Assembly (NCBI GenBank): GCA_003249015.1
Contig: QBLS01000014.1
Coordinates: 1 to 64,000 of the forward strand
Length of the DNA stretch: 64,000 bases
From: Pseudanabaena sp.
GTDB lineage: Bacteria; Cyanobacteriota; Cyanobacteriia; Pseudanabaenales; Pseudanabaenaceae
Reading direction: 5' to 3'
A program made the position numbers and the translations under genes. This document shows, piece after piece, positions 16,285 to 24,274 of this stretch (the first letter of the stretch is position 1; every line of letters begins with the position of its first letter). A model generated the notes under the pieces. That model did not search any database. It had not been told where the DNA came from and saw only the letters and a list, made by a program, of their open reading frames with translations.

Positions 16285-16887
16285 ATGAATGATCAACTTA
16301 AGTGTGCCACAGGTACATTTGCTAGTCACCAAGAAGCTGAGTCGGCATTGGCAGAATTGAGAGATAGTGGATTCAATATGGGTCGAATTTCGATCATTGG
16401 TAATAATGTCAATCGTGGTTCAGATATGGTTGGCGCTCAACAGGGCGAACATCTCAATGATCTTGATAACCGAGATCGCGACAACAAAGTGGGCGAAGGT
16501 GCTGCCACAGGTGCTGCCTCTGGTGGTGCGGTTGGAGGTTTAACTGGTTTGTTGGTCGGCTTAGGACTAGTGGCTATTTCTGGAGTTGGTCCTGTGATGA
16601 TGGCGGGTGCTTTGGCTACGACCTTAGCGACTACGCTATCTGGTGGTGCGATCGGTGCTGCAACAGGGGGACTCTTGGGCGGATTGGTGGGTTTAGGTAT
16701 TCCCAAAGACCGTGCCAAAATCTACAGCGATCGCGTAGAACAAGGAGATTACTTGGTAATGGTTGACGGCACAGATCAAGAAGTTCGCCGAGCTGAAGAG
16801 ATTTTCCAACGTCACGGTATCCGCGAATGGGGTATTTACAATTCTGATAATGCTTCGACTAGAACTGGCGATGTCTCTTTGAGATAA
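16285..16887 (+). CDS. General stress protein with YflT-like domain and glycine zipper
   Basis: A 200-residue protein. Residues 1-35 begin with a ferredoxin-like sensor fold similar to general stress protein 17M/YflT (CATGTFASHQEAESALAELR, GFNMGRISIIGN). Residues 75-140 are a glycine/alanine-zipper membrane segment, and the last 60 residues return to the first fold (YSDRVEQGDYLVMVDGTDQE, then AEEIFQRHGIREWG). It resembles in plan the DUF1269 protein at 18422. Its role is unknown beyond association with stress. Confidence 0.78.
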   Translation: MNDQLKCATGTFASHQEAESALAELRDSGFNMGRISIIGNNVNRGSDMVGAQQGEHLNDLDNRDRDNKVGEGAATGAASGGAVGGLTGLLVGLGLVAISGVGPVMMAGALATTLATTLSGGAIGAATGGLLGGLVGLGIPKDRAKIYSDRVEQGDYLVMVDGTDQEVRRAEEIFQRHGIREWGIYNSDNASTRTGDVSLR

Positions 16888-16905
16888 GTAAGTAGCTTCG
16901 CTTAA

Positions 16906-17004
16906 CCCCAAGGTCATTCCGCCCGCTACGTGAGCGGAATAACCTTGGGATTTCTCAATTAAAAATAAGTTTCAAAAAGATTACGATGCAATCTTTTTGA
17001 AACT
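16906..17004. terminator. Two hairpins between YflT-like and BON genes
   Basis: First CCCAAGG..ATTCCGC (16907-16922) pairs with 16934-16949 with one G-U. Second, the perfect 15-bp arms 16968-16982 and 16990-17004 (AGTTTCAAAAAGATT) flank a 7-base loop, giving a T-run after the stem. The first probably ends the YflT-like transcript. Confidence 0.65.
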
Positions 17005-17057
17005 TGCTCCACTCCATAAAAGCTAAACAGACTGTACTAAATTAAGGAATTCTTGCT

Positions 17058-17519
17058 ATGAATAAAAAAATTGCTTCCCTACTACTAAGTAGCTCTCTTT
17101 TACTTCCAGTAGTAGCTTGCACCGAAGCTCGCACTACATCGGAGGCTCCTGAGCCTAACGCCAACTACAGTACTAGTAACCCCACCGCTTCACCCCAAAA
17201 TACTCAAGCAGCCATGGATGATGCTCAAGATGAAACTCGCAAGAGGCAGTTGGAATCTGATATTCGTGCTCGTGAACAACGTAATGATGCAATGGGTGAC
17301 TCAACAGATCGTCCAGACAGTGATCTAGCGAGTGAAGTTCGGAGTAAATTGGAAGCGAATATTCCTAAAGGGAACTTAACTGTCGAGTCCAAAGATGCAA
17401 ATGTCACCATATCTGGAACTGTTCCTTCTACCAGTGAACTTAATAAAATCCAGAGTTTGGCAATGGAGATCAAAGGTATTAAAGCTGTCACGATTAAAGC
17501 AGAAGTTGTCACTCCATAG
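17058..17519 (+). CDS. BON-domain lipoprotein
   Basis: A 153-residue lipoprotein. The signal segment SLLLSSSLLLPVVAC ends in a lipobox with Cys21. A low-complexity linker is followed by a C-terminal BON domain from about residue 85 (LASEVRSKLEANIPKGNLTV, VTISGTVPSTSELNKIQSLA, IKAVTIKAEV). BON domains bind phospholipid and are common in osmotic-shock proteins such as OsmY. An AAGGAATT box precedes the ATG. It belongs to the envelope-stress set of the island. Confidence 0.88.
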   Translation: MNKKIASLLLSSSLLLPVVACTEARTTSEAPEPNANYSTSNPTASPQNTQAAMDDAQDETRKRQLESDIRAREQRNDAMGDSTDRPDSDLASEVRSKLEANIPKGNLTVESKDANVTISGTVPSTSELNKIQSLAMEIKGIKAVTIKAEVVTP

Positions 17520-17532
17520 CTCAGCCTAATTA

Positions 17533-17634
17533 ATTAGCTAGGCATAAGTAAACTAAAAACCAAAGATGTTGTTCCGCCCGCCACGCGGGCGGAACAACAT
17601 CTGGTTTTAGATTTTAATTAAGTTGAGCTACTTA
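17533..17634. repeat. Framed palindrome, family 1 copy
   Basis: The flank TTAGCTAGGCATAAGTAAAC, then AAAAACC, leads into perfect 18-bp arms (17564-17581, 17585-17602; tip CCCGC CAC GCGGG). The right flank is GGTTTTAGATTTTAATTAAG, then TTGAGCTACTTA. Flanks match those at 19320, 25012 and 31632, whereas the arms differ in sequence. Confidence 0.75.
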
Positions 17635-17738
17635 CAACCAGAACTAGTTCCAGTTTTATAAACTTGCCAATAGGTCTTTGAATAAGGGTGCGGCTTCGTT
17701 GCACTCTCACAAACTGCTGCTGTTACAGTTTATTTCGT

Positions 17739-17782
17739 AATCAATCAACTCATTCAAGAAGTTAAACATTGGATTGCAATAG
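17739..17782 (+). promoter_or_regulatory. Shared island motif, copy 3
   Basis: AATCAATCAACTCATTCAAG followed by AAGTTAAACATTGGATTGCA, about 52 bases upstream of the ATG at 17834. It has a near-direct repeat of TCAxTCAA. It is the best-conserved copy. Confidence 0.6.
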
Positions 17783-17833
17783 TGTTCACAGGAAACAATT
17801 TCCAAGTTATTAATTAAATTAGGAGGAGATTCT

Positions 17834-18316
17834 ATGAAAATTGCTCAATTTTTGAAGCGATTTGTGATTATGGTTGTGGTCTGTGGACTAATCGGATTTG
17901 TTAATACCACTCCCGCGATCGCATCTCAGAACAAATCAAATCAAATCATTGACACCCCGACTATGCCTAACATTCAGAAAAAAGCTGAAGATGCGGTAAA
18001 GGGTAGTGCTTACGATACTAATCAGGAATATACAACTGATGATGGATCGAATCAAGGACTAAATGAGATTCAAGGGACTTCTGATATCAACAAAATGAAG
18101 CGGAGTTCTAATGAAAAGATCCCTCCTGTGGTAAAGCAAGTAGGAAAGGCTTTGAATAAAGCTGGCGACCAAATTAACTCTGCTACAGATGACTCCTTAA
18201 ACAAGGCGAGTGATGCAGCTAGCTATATGAAAGATAAGGCAGGAGATGTTATGAATTCTCTAACTGACAAAGCTTCTGATACCGCTAAAGCGATCAAAAA
18301 TAAAGTTAAGTCTTAA
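17834..18316 (+). CDS. Exported LEA-like helical protein
   Basis: A 160-residue protein with a signal peptide (hydrophobic FVIMVVVCGLIGFVN, cleavage probably after AIAS). The hydrophilic mature part ends in lysine/aspartate/alanine-rich helices: DQINSATDDSLNKASDAASY and KDKAGDVMNSLTDKASDTAK. This is a LEA-like protective protein, similar in plan to the one at 15281. It has a strong ribosome site (AGGAGG) and the shared island motif about 52 bases upstream. Confidence 0.75.
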   Translation: MKIAQFLKRFVIMVVVCGLIGFVNTTPAIASQNKSNQIIDTPTMPNIQKKAEDAVKGSAYDTNQEYTTDDGSNQGLNEIQGTSDINKMKRSSNEKIPPVVKQVGKALNKAGDQINSATDDSLNKASDAASYMKDKAGDVMNSLTDKASDTAKAIKNKVKS

Positions 18317-18339
18317 ATAAGATTAGGACTTACTCCTTG

Positions 18340-18380
18340 CCGTAAAGTTGTGTGTGGCTCAGCCACACACAACTTTACGG
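18340..18380. terminator. Perfect 20-bp hairpin
   Basis: CCGTAAAGTTGTGTGTGGCT and its reverse complement around a single central base, located 24 bases after the LEA-like stop codon. There is no clear U-tract, so it may instead protect the 3-prime end of the mRNA. Confidence 0.7.
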
Positions 18381-18421
18381 CTAAGAGATGATGTATCAAA
18401 AAATTATAACTGGAGAAATGA

Positions 18422-18907
18422 ATGAGTAGTCTAATTGCAGTTAGCTTTAAAGATGAATTCACTGCTGACGCAGTTTTACTGGAACTCCGTAAGCTGCAAA
18501 AAGAGCATCTAATTGATTTAGAAGATGCGGCAGTCGTGATTAGAAATCAAGATGGGAAAGTAAAGATTAAACAGACTCAGGAATTGACCACTGCTGGAGC
18601 TTTAAGTGGAGGTTTTTGGGGTTTGCTGTTTGGTTTTATCTTTTTTAATCCTCTCTTGGGTTGGGCAGTTGGCGCGATCGCAGGTGGGATTTCTGGTGCA
18701 TTGTCAGACATCGGGATCGATGATAACTTCATTCGCGAAGTGGGCAGTACCATTGAACCCAACACCTCTGCCATTTTTGTACTGGTGAGAAGAGCTACTC
18801 CTGACAAAGTATTAGAAGATCTCAGTAGATTTAACGGTAAAGTTTTGAAGACCTCTCTATCTAATGAAGATGAGTCAAAACTACAAGCTGTATTGACAAA
18901 AGCGTAA
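18422..18907 (+). CDS. DUF1269 domain membrane protein
   Basis: A 161-residue protein of the DUF1269 family. N- and C-terminal soluble ferredoxin-like halves (SSLIAVSFKDEFTADAVLLE; TSAIFVLVRRATPDKVLEDL) flank a glycine-rich hydrophobic hairpin (GGFWGLLFGFIFFNPLLGWA). The family is widespread in cyanobacteria, of unknown biochemical role, and often near stress genes. A GGAGAAATGA site precedes the start. Confidence 0.88.
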   Translation: MSSLIAVSFKDEFTADAVLLELRKLQKEHLIDLEDAAVVIRNQDGKVKIKQTQELTTAGALSGGFWGLLFGFIFFNPLLGWAVGAIAGGISGALSDIGIDDNFIREVGSTIEPNTSAIFVLVRRATPDKVLEDLSRFNGKVLKTSLSNEDESKLQAVLTKA

Positions 18908-19039
18908 TTACCCCTCCCTAGCCTTCCCCTTGCAAGGGGAGGGAACAAGATTTCTAGTTTTTCTCCTGTTCAAGGGTGAATCAAATAGGGTATTTAGAAT
19001 GGGAATAGAAGTAATTTTTGTAACACTTTATTGCATAGT

Positions 19040-19090
19040 AAATCAATTCAATCAAATCACGCAAAAAACTAAACATTGTTCTGCAATGGT
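19040..19090 (+). promoter_or_regulatory. Shared island motif, copy 4
   Basis: AAATCAATTCAATCAAATCA, then AACTAAACATTGTTCTGCAA, about 57 bases upstream of the small ORF at 19147. It shares TCAAT.CAATCAA, AACTAAACATTG and TGCAAT with copy 3. Confidence 0.6.
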
Positions 19091-19146
19091 ATGAACATAG
19101 AGAAGTTTGGAATTTCTCTTTGTGACTATAACTTGCGAGAAAATAT

Positions 19147-19326
19147 ATGCCTAGACTTGTAGGAAAAAAAGGTAATTCGGCTCTATATACTGGCTTAGCC
19201 ATGTTTATAGCTGCGGCTGGAGTCGTCGCATTGGAATACTTTGGAGTAATTGATCTCGCTCCTGATTTTGGCAAAGAGACTGAAGTAAGAAGTAACCCTA
19301 CTAGTCAACCTGTAAAAACTAAGTAG
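19147..19326 (+). CDS. 59-residue single-span membrane protein
   Basis: A short gene overlooked by a 60-residue cut-off. The product starts MPRLVGKKGNSALYTGLAMF, crosses the membrane once (GLAMFIAAAGVVALEYFGVI) and has a short acidic then polar tail ending PVKTK. Support: an ATG after a GCGAGAAA purine stretch, the shared island motif 57 bases upstream, and location between two island genes on the same strand. The stop codon is provided by the terminal repeat of the next element (AAG TAG at 19321-19326). An opposing 97-residue frame is rejected. Function unknown. Confidence 0.72.
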   Translation: MPRLVGKKGNSALYTGLAMFIAAAGVVALEYFGVIDLAPDFGKETEVRSNPTSQPVKTK

Positions 19327-19434
19327 CTAGGCTTAAGTAAACTAAAAACCAAAAAGTTTGTTCCGCCCGCGCAGCGGGCGGAACAAAATCTGGTTTTAGG
19401 TTCTAATTCCGTTGAGCTATTTACATAACAAAGC
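19320..19434. repeat. Framed palindrome, family 1 copy
   Basis: The terminal repeat TAAGTAGCTAGGCTTAA (19320-19336) is the exact reverse complement of the one at 25076-25092. Central arms 19357-19370 and 19374-19387 (TTTGTTCCGCCCGC) flank the loop GCA. The right flank GGTTTTAGGTTCTAATTCCG, then TTGAGCTATTTA, is a degenerate terminal repeat. Confidence 0.78.
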
Positions 19435-19476
19435 TGTCAATTAAGGTTGACTTTCACCAAAATTTAGGAGAATGAA

Positions 19477-20883
19477 ATGCGTAACGGTAAAGGAATGATT
19501 GGTAAACCTATAGTCGCTTATGACTCTGGGGAAGAATTTAGAACAATTGTAGACTTGATTTTTGACCAAGAGAGTAATCAATTATTAGGTTTCCTTGTTG
19601 ATGAAGGTGGTTGGTTTAGTAGTGCGTTGGTACTGCCCTTAACTAATATTCAGGCGATCGGTGCTGATGCTGTAATTGTCGCCTCTAGAGATGCGATCGA
19701 TTCTGCTCAAGAATTTCCTGCAATGCAAAGTATTTTGGAAAGAGATAATATCTTGAAAGGTACAAGAATTATGACCCTTGATGGTCGTGATTTGGGAACG
19801 ATGGTTGACCTTTATTTTGATGACACTAGTGGTGCGATCGAAGGATATGAAGTATCTGGAGGCATCTTTGCCGATGCCTACTCTGGACGTTCTTTTGTAC
19901 CCGCCCCTGACACCCTAAAGATTGGTGAAGATATCGCCTTTGTGCCTTCAGAAACTGCCGACTTGATGCAAGAGCAAGTTGGTGGGATTAGAGGAGCGAT
20001 GCAAACTGCAAGTGGCAAAGTGCAGGAAATGGCGCAATTTACAGGGAAAAAAGCTCAAGAAGCTGCCCAATTTACAGGCGAGAAGTTTCAAGAAGCAACA
20101 ACATTTGCAGGTACTAGCTTTACTAATGCTGTTGTTGATCCTGAAGAACAGGAAACTTTTGTGCTAGGAAAAGCTGCTCAAAAAGCTGTAGAAACAACCG
20201 ATGGTATAACCTTAATTCAGGAAGGACAGGTTGTGAATTCATCGCATATCTTAGCTGCTCGGAATCTGAATATGATCAACGAACTCTATCATGCAACGGG
20301 AGGTCGTGTCACAGAGAGACTAGGCGAAAGATTGTCAGGTGCTGTTACAGGGCTGGGAGCAAATATTGGTATTGAACAGGCACAAGGTCGTCGTGTGAAT
20401 AGGATGATTTTTACACCTGAAGGCTCAGTTGTAGCTGTAGAAGGTCAGATTGTCACTCCAAGAGTAATTGAACGAGCTAAAACTCATCATCAAGAACAAG
20501 CTCTATTAGAAGCAGTAGGACTAACTACGGGTGATGCTTTGCGTGTTACCAGTTCCAATGTTGGGCAACATGTTAAGGACGGAGCCAAGGGAATCTGGGA
20601 GCAGGTCAAAGAAACTGCCAGCAATTTGCAGGAGCATGGCACTCAAGCTATTGAAGATAGAAGAATTAAAGGTGCTTTGGGTCGTCCTGTAACTCGCGTT
20701 ATTCTCGATCGCAATGATGAGGTAATTCTCAATGTTGGTGAATTGATCACGCATCAGGCGATCGCTATTTCCCGTGATGCTGATGTCTTGGAAGTCTTGC
20801 TTGACTCAGTTTATACAGAGACTCCCGACTTATCTCTAGATGATTTACGCGCTCCTGAATCTGGCAAAGCTGCTTTAAATTAA
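19477..20883 (+). CDS. PRC-barrel domain protein with LEA-like centre
   Basis: A 468-residue protein. PRC-barrel folds lie at about residues 1-75 (GKPIVAYDSGEEFRTIVDLI) and 85-160 (GTRIMTLDGRDLGTMVDLYF). Residues 170-210 hold three near-repeats of an 11-residue amphipathic unit (VQEMAQFTGKKAQEAAQFTG). The rest contains further PRC-like strands, including VTRVILDRNDEVILNVGELI near the end. A GGAG ribosome site precedes the ATG. Its stop codon overlaps the next start (TAATG), so it is translationally coupled to the HAD/ATPase fusion and probably works with it. Confidence 0.85.
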   Translation: MRNGKGMIGKPIVAYDSGEEFRTIVDLIFDQESNQLLGFLVDEGGWFSSALVLPLTNIQAIGADAVIVASRDAIDSAQEFPAMQSILERDNILKGTRIMTLDGRDLGTMVDLYFDDTSGAIEGYEVSGGIFADAYSGRSFVPAPDTLKIGEDIAFVPSETADLMQEQVGGIRGAMQTASGKVQEMAQFTGKKAQEAAQFTGEKFQEATTFAGTSFTNAVVDPEEQETFVLGKAAQKAVETTDGITLIQEGQVVNSSHILAARNLNMINELYHATGGRVTERLGERLSGAVTGLGANIGIEQAQGRRVNRMIFTPEGSVVAVEGQIVTPRVIERAKTHHQEQALLEAVGLTTGDALRVTSSNVGQHVKDGAKGIWEQVKETASNLQEHGTQAIEDRRIKGALGRPVTRVILDRNDEVILNVGELITHQAIAISRDADVLEVLLDSVYTETPDLSLDDLRAPESGKAALN

Positions 20884-22604
20884 TGCATTATTTAATATTA
20901 GCCACAGATTACGATGGAACCTTAGCGAAGGATGGACAAGTCTCAGAGGCAACTCTCGATGCACTCAAGCGCCTCCAAAAATCAGGGCGCAAGTTAATTC
21001 TGGTTACAGGAAGACAACTTGAAGATCTGGTTGAAGTCTTTCCTGAAGTCAACTTGTTTGATTGTGTTGTGGCTGAAAATGGAGCAGTCATTTACTTTCC
21101 TACCACTCGCGAAGAATTACTACTCGGCGACTTGCCGCCTGAGAAATTTATCAATGCTTTGCGATCGCGGAATATTGATCCCCTATCAGTTGGCAAGGTA
21201 ATCGTAGCAACATGGGAACCTAACGAAACTGAAGTGCTGACTGCTATTAGAGAACTGGGATTAGATCTACAGGTGATCTTTAATAAAGGCGCAGTGATGG
21301 TTTTACCCGCAGGAGTCAACAAGGCTTCTGGGCTAAGCACTGCGCTGGAAAAGATGGGACTATCTGTCCGCAACACAGTTGCTGTCGGTGATGCAGAGAA
21401 TGATCTAGCTTTTCTAAAACTATGTGAGTTTTCTGTTGCCGTTGCCAATGCCTTACCATCGGTTAAGAGTGAAGTGGATTGGGTAACAGCAGCTAATCGA
21501 GGAGAGGGTGTAGTTGAATTAATTGAGAGATTATTAACTTTAGATCTGACCGAAGACCTGCGAGAATCTTCGATTTTGCCCAATCGTCACCGTATCTTAT
21601 TAGGTACACTCGAAGGCGATCGCGAAACCTATATTCAGCCACTTAACCGCAATATTTTGTTAGCAGGAATCTCTGGTGGTGGTAAATCCACTTTAGCCAC
21701 AGGACTAATTGAGCGATTTATCGATAAGAGCTATCAAGTCTGCATTATTGATCCCGAAGGCGACTATCAAAGTTTTGATAAAACGGTCATCTTGGGAAAT
21801 GCTCAACAGATTCCTAGTTCGGCAGAAGTATTAACAGTCTTAAATAAGCCCGAACAAAACCTCATCGTCAATTTAATGGGAGTGAAAATTGACGATCGCC
21901 CATTATTTTTGGCTCAATTACTCCCTTCTCTATTAGAAATGCGGGTGCGGACTGGACGACCCCATTGGATCGTCATTGATGAAGTGCATCATATGTTTCC
22001 TTCCTCTTGGGACGCGGCGGTGACTTTACCACAGTCGGTCAATGGCATTCTCATGGTAACGGTTCATCCTGAACACGTAGCAACTTCGGCTTTGTCACTC
22101 ATCGATACGCTGATTGCCGTCAAGTCACCAATGCAGACATTTACCGATTTTTGCAATACGGTAGGACATCAGTTACCCAACGATCCCCTTCCCTTAGAAC
22201 TAGCTTCAGGATCGGCAGTTGCTTGGTTTATCAAAACTGAAGATCAGCCATTTCAATTTAAAGTAACTCTCCCTGTGCAAGAACGTCAACGTCATATGCG
22301 GAACTATGCTGAAGGGAATTTGGGCAACGATCGCTGTTTCTTTTTTAGAGGCGAAGATGACAAGTTAAATCTTAAAGCACAGAACCTGATCATGTTTATC
22401 CAGCTTGCCGCAGGCGTAGACGATCGCACTTGGCTACATCATTTGCATCTCCAAGATTATTCAAGTTGGCTCCAAAATTCGATTAAAGATGAATCCTTAG
22501 CAAAGGAAGTCAGCGAGATCGAAAAAAACACGGAGCTTTCGCCTATGGATAGTCGCGATCGCATTAAATCAGCGATCGAGAAACGCTATACATTACCAGC
22601 TTGA
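20883..22604 (+). CDS. HAD phosphatase fused to a HerA/VirB4-like P-loop ATPase
   Basis: A 573-residue two-domain protein. Residues 1-225 are a Cof-type HAD phosphatase with DYDGT (Asp9, Asp11), VTGR and GDAENDLAF motifs. Residues 235-460 are a P-loop ATPase with Walker A GISGGGKST (262-270), a conserved IIDPEGDY segment (288-295) and Walker B WIVIDEVHH (362-370). IDPEGDY and the overall plan resemble HerA/FtsK-like helicase ATPases, but the family is inferred. The remaining 110 residues are helical. Coupling to the PRC-barrel gene suggests one process; the phosphorylated substrate is unknown. Confidence 0.85.
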   Translation: MHYLILATDYDGTLAKDGQVSEATLDALKRLQKSGRKLILVTGRQLEDLVEVFPEVNLFDCVVAENGAVIYFPTTREELLLGDLPPEKFINALRSRNIDPLSVGKVIVATWEPNETEVLTAIRELGLDLQVIFNKGAVMVLPAGVNKASGLSTALEKMGLSVRNTVAVGDAENDLAFLKLCEFSVAVANALPSVKSEVDWVTAANRGEGVVELIERLLTLDLTEDLRESSILPNRHRILLGTLEGDRETYIQPLNRNILLAGISGGGKSTLATGLIERFIDKSYQVCIIDPEGDYQSFDKTVILGNAQQIPSSAEVLTVLNKPEQNLIVNLMGVKIDDRPLFLAQLLPSLLEMRVRTGRPHWIVIDEVHHMFPSSWDAAVTLPQSVNGILMVTVHPEHVATSALSLIDTLIAVKSPMQTFTDFCNTVGHQLPNDPLPLELASGSAVAWFIKTEDQPFQFKVTLPVQERQRHMRNYAEGNLGNDRCFFFRGEDDKLNLKAQNLIMFIQLAAGVDDRTWLHHLHLQDYSSWLQNSIKDESLAKEVSEIEKNTELSPMDSRDRIKSAIEKRYTLPA

Positions 22605-22680
22605 GATAATTTGAATAGTCGTGTATTTCAATTCTGTTAGTGTTTCTCAAATGTGATACACCATCATCTAGGAAAATAAT

Positions 22681-23013
22681 ATGGGCAATGAGATTAAAGC
22701 TAATTTAAGCGCTTCTAATGAGCCAACCCTCGACCATATGACCTCGCTCAAACAGATACTCAATCAAAGTAAAGAGATCACAGTAGATTTAGAAAATGCT
22801 GCGGATCAACTTGGATCAGTAAATGCAGTTCTCAAAAATGACGATAAAGTCATACCACCATTTCCAACCGTTGAAGAAGTGATCGCTCAGAACGAAGAAG
22901 CCGAGAAAAAGGTAGAAAAAGCAGCGGGAGATCTGCATCAGATAAATATTGAACTAAACAAGCAAGTGGTTGAGAATCACAACATCAAATCTGAACCAAG
23001 TCAGAATCCTTAA
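22681..23013 (+). CDS. Hypothetical helical protein
   Basis: A 110-residue hydrophilic protein with two predicted helices (SLKQILNQSKEITVDLENAA; EEVIAQNEEAEKKVEKAAGD) and a central PPFP turn. No signal peptide or known domain. It follows the HAD/ATPase gene by 76 bases on the same strand and has a TAGGAAAATAAT site before its ATG. Probably a cytoplasmic member of the stress island. Confidence 0.65.
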   Translation: MGNEIKANLSASNEPTLDHMTSLKQILNQSKEITVDLENAADQLGSVNAVLKNDDKVIPPFPTVEEVIAQNEEAEKKVEKAAGDLHQINIELNKQVVENHNIKSEPSQNP

Positions 23014-23034
23014 GCTGTTATTAAGCTTATGTAG

Positions 23035-23080
23035 ATTCAATCAATTCATTCATGAAGTCAAACATCGCTATGTCAAATTG
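23035..23080 (+). promoter_or_regulatory. Shared island motif, copy 5
   Basis: TTCAATCAATTCATTCATGA followed by AGTCAAACATCGCTATGTCA, about 37 bases upstream of the ATG at 23117. It matches copy 3 through TCAATCAA.TCATTCA..AAGT.AAACAT. Confidence 0.6.
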
Positions 23081-23116
23081 GAGAATATACAGTCCAAATA
23101 ATTCACAAAGGAATAG

Positions 23117-23854
23117 ATGATGAAACTTAATCTTATGGCTGGTCTTACATTATTGGTGATTAGCAACTTTGTGGCTGTAGCAAAAGCAGAGACAATTGCC
23201 ACTTCCAATTGTAGCGAGATCAAAGATTGTGCGATCGCAGTTAATCAAAAGGAAGTTACAAAATCGGTAAAGCCTTTAACGAAATTGGAGCAAGTTGAAA
23301 GTAGCATTCAATTACCAAAGGGAAATATATCAACGGTCGCCGCTTTAACAGGACGTTCCCAAGGCAAGGCAACTAACCTCAAAAGATTGCCAAACTCCAT
23401 TGCTCAATTCATGCCTCCCACTGACAATAATGGTAATCGCATATTTAGATCTACGCGATCGGGCCCCAGCTATATAGGTGTTGGAGCTAACTTCGGTTTA
23501 ACAGGTGGCAGTGATTTAGGTGGCACAAGCTTTGCCTTTATTAGCAAACTTGGTTTGACTGAAGTTATCTCTGTACGTCCTAGTGTGCTTGTACTGAGTG
23601 ACTTTGCTACTATTTTACTTCCTGTAACCTATGATCTGGCTCCGCAGCAGGCTTTTAACAATTTACAGTTCGCTCCCTATCTAGGTGGTGGCATTGCAAT
23701 TAATACTGGTTCTAATAGTAGCGTTGGCGCTATGCTTACCGCAGGAGTTGATGTCCCTCTAGAATCTGGATTTACCATCAATGTAGCGGCAAATTTGGCT
23801 TTTTTACGCACTACCGATCTCGGTATTTTGGTTGGAATTGGATATAACTTTTAA
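23117..23854 (+). CDS. Outer-membrane beta-barrel-like protein
   Basis: A 245-residue exported protein. The signal peptide runs to about residue 23 (LMAGLTLLVISNFVAVAKA). A polar region to about residue 105 precedes a C-terminal domain of alternating amphipathic strands (YIGVGANFGLTGG, FAPYLGGGIAINTGSN, FTINVAANLAFLRT) and the closing LVGIGYNF. A terminal phenylalanine is the usual signal for BAM-mediated insertion. Probably an eight-stranded-type outer membrane protein of unknown function. The shared island motif lies just upstream. Confidence 0.75.
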   Translation: MMKLNLMAGLTLLVISNFVAVAKAETIATSNCSEIKDCAIAVNQKEVTKSVKPLTKLEQVESSIQLPKGNISTVAALTGRSQGKATNLKRLPNSIAQFMPPTDNNGNRIFRSTRSGPSYIGVGANFGLTGGSDLGGTSFAFISKLGLTEVISVRPSVLVLSDFATILLPVTYDLAPQQAFNNLQFAPYLGGGIAINTGSNSSVGAMLTAGVDVPLESGFTINVAANLAFLRTTDLGILVGIGYNF

Positions 23855-23997
23855 GCTTTGTGAGTGCAGTCCTCCCGTTGAAAAAGAATTTCAGTGGATG
23901 GGGTGAGCATTATTAGCAGTACTTTGTGCCTCTCATGTACTTCCATGCTGACGACAGCTAGAAAAACATTTTTATATTAAGGAATTTGGAATCAACT

Positions 23998-24195
23998 ATG
24001 CAGAAGTATATCTGTAAAAAATGTGGACATGTTTACGATCCAGCAATTGGAGATCCAGACTCAGGCGTTGAAGCTGGTACTCCCTTTGGAGCCTTGCCTG
24101 ATGACTGGGTTTGCCCTATATGTGGAGCTAAAAAGATTGATTTTGAGCCAGAAGATGCGGCGGCGACTGATGTACCTCTAATGCAACCAGCCTAA
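23998..24195 (+). CDS. Rubredoxin-type iron protein
   Basis: A 65-residue small electron carrier. A single iron is held by four cysteines in [10 protein letters not shown] and CPICGAKK, with the typical [20 protein letters not shown] between them. The ATG at 23998 is preferred over a TTG four codons earlier. It lacks the C-terminal membrane anchor of RubA, the photosystem-assembly rubredoxin, so it is more likely a soluble form that feeds oxygen- or peroxide-reducing enzymes. It sits next to a Dps gene. Confidence 0.93.
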   Translation: MQKYICKKCGHVYDPAIGDPDSGVEAGTPFGALPDDWVCPICGAKKIDFEPEDAAATDVPLMQPA

Positions 24196-24274
24196 AAGTC
24201 GATGGAAGAAGGGTAGTACTTTGCACTACTCATCCTAATTTATCTAAACATTACTACAAATTAAGACAATCACT

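Noticed and set aside
18981-19274. 97-residue minus-strand frame
   Set aside because: It lies opposite the 59-residue plus-strand gene, which has a shared upstream motif and a membrane span; the minus frame has neither.
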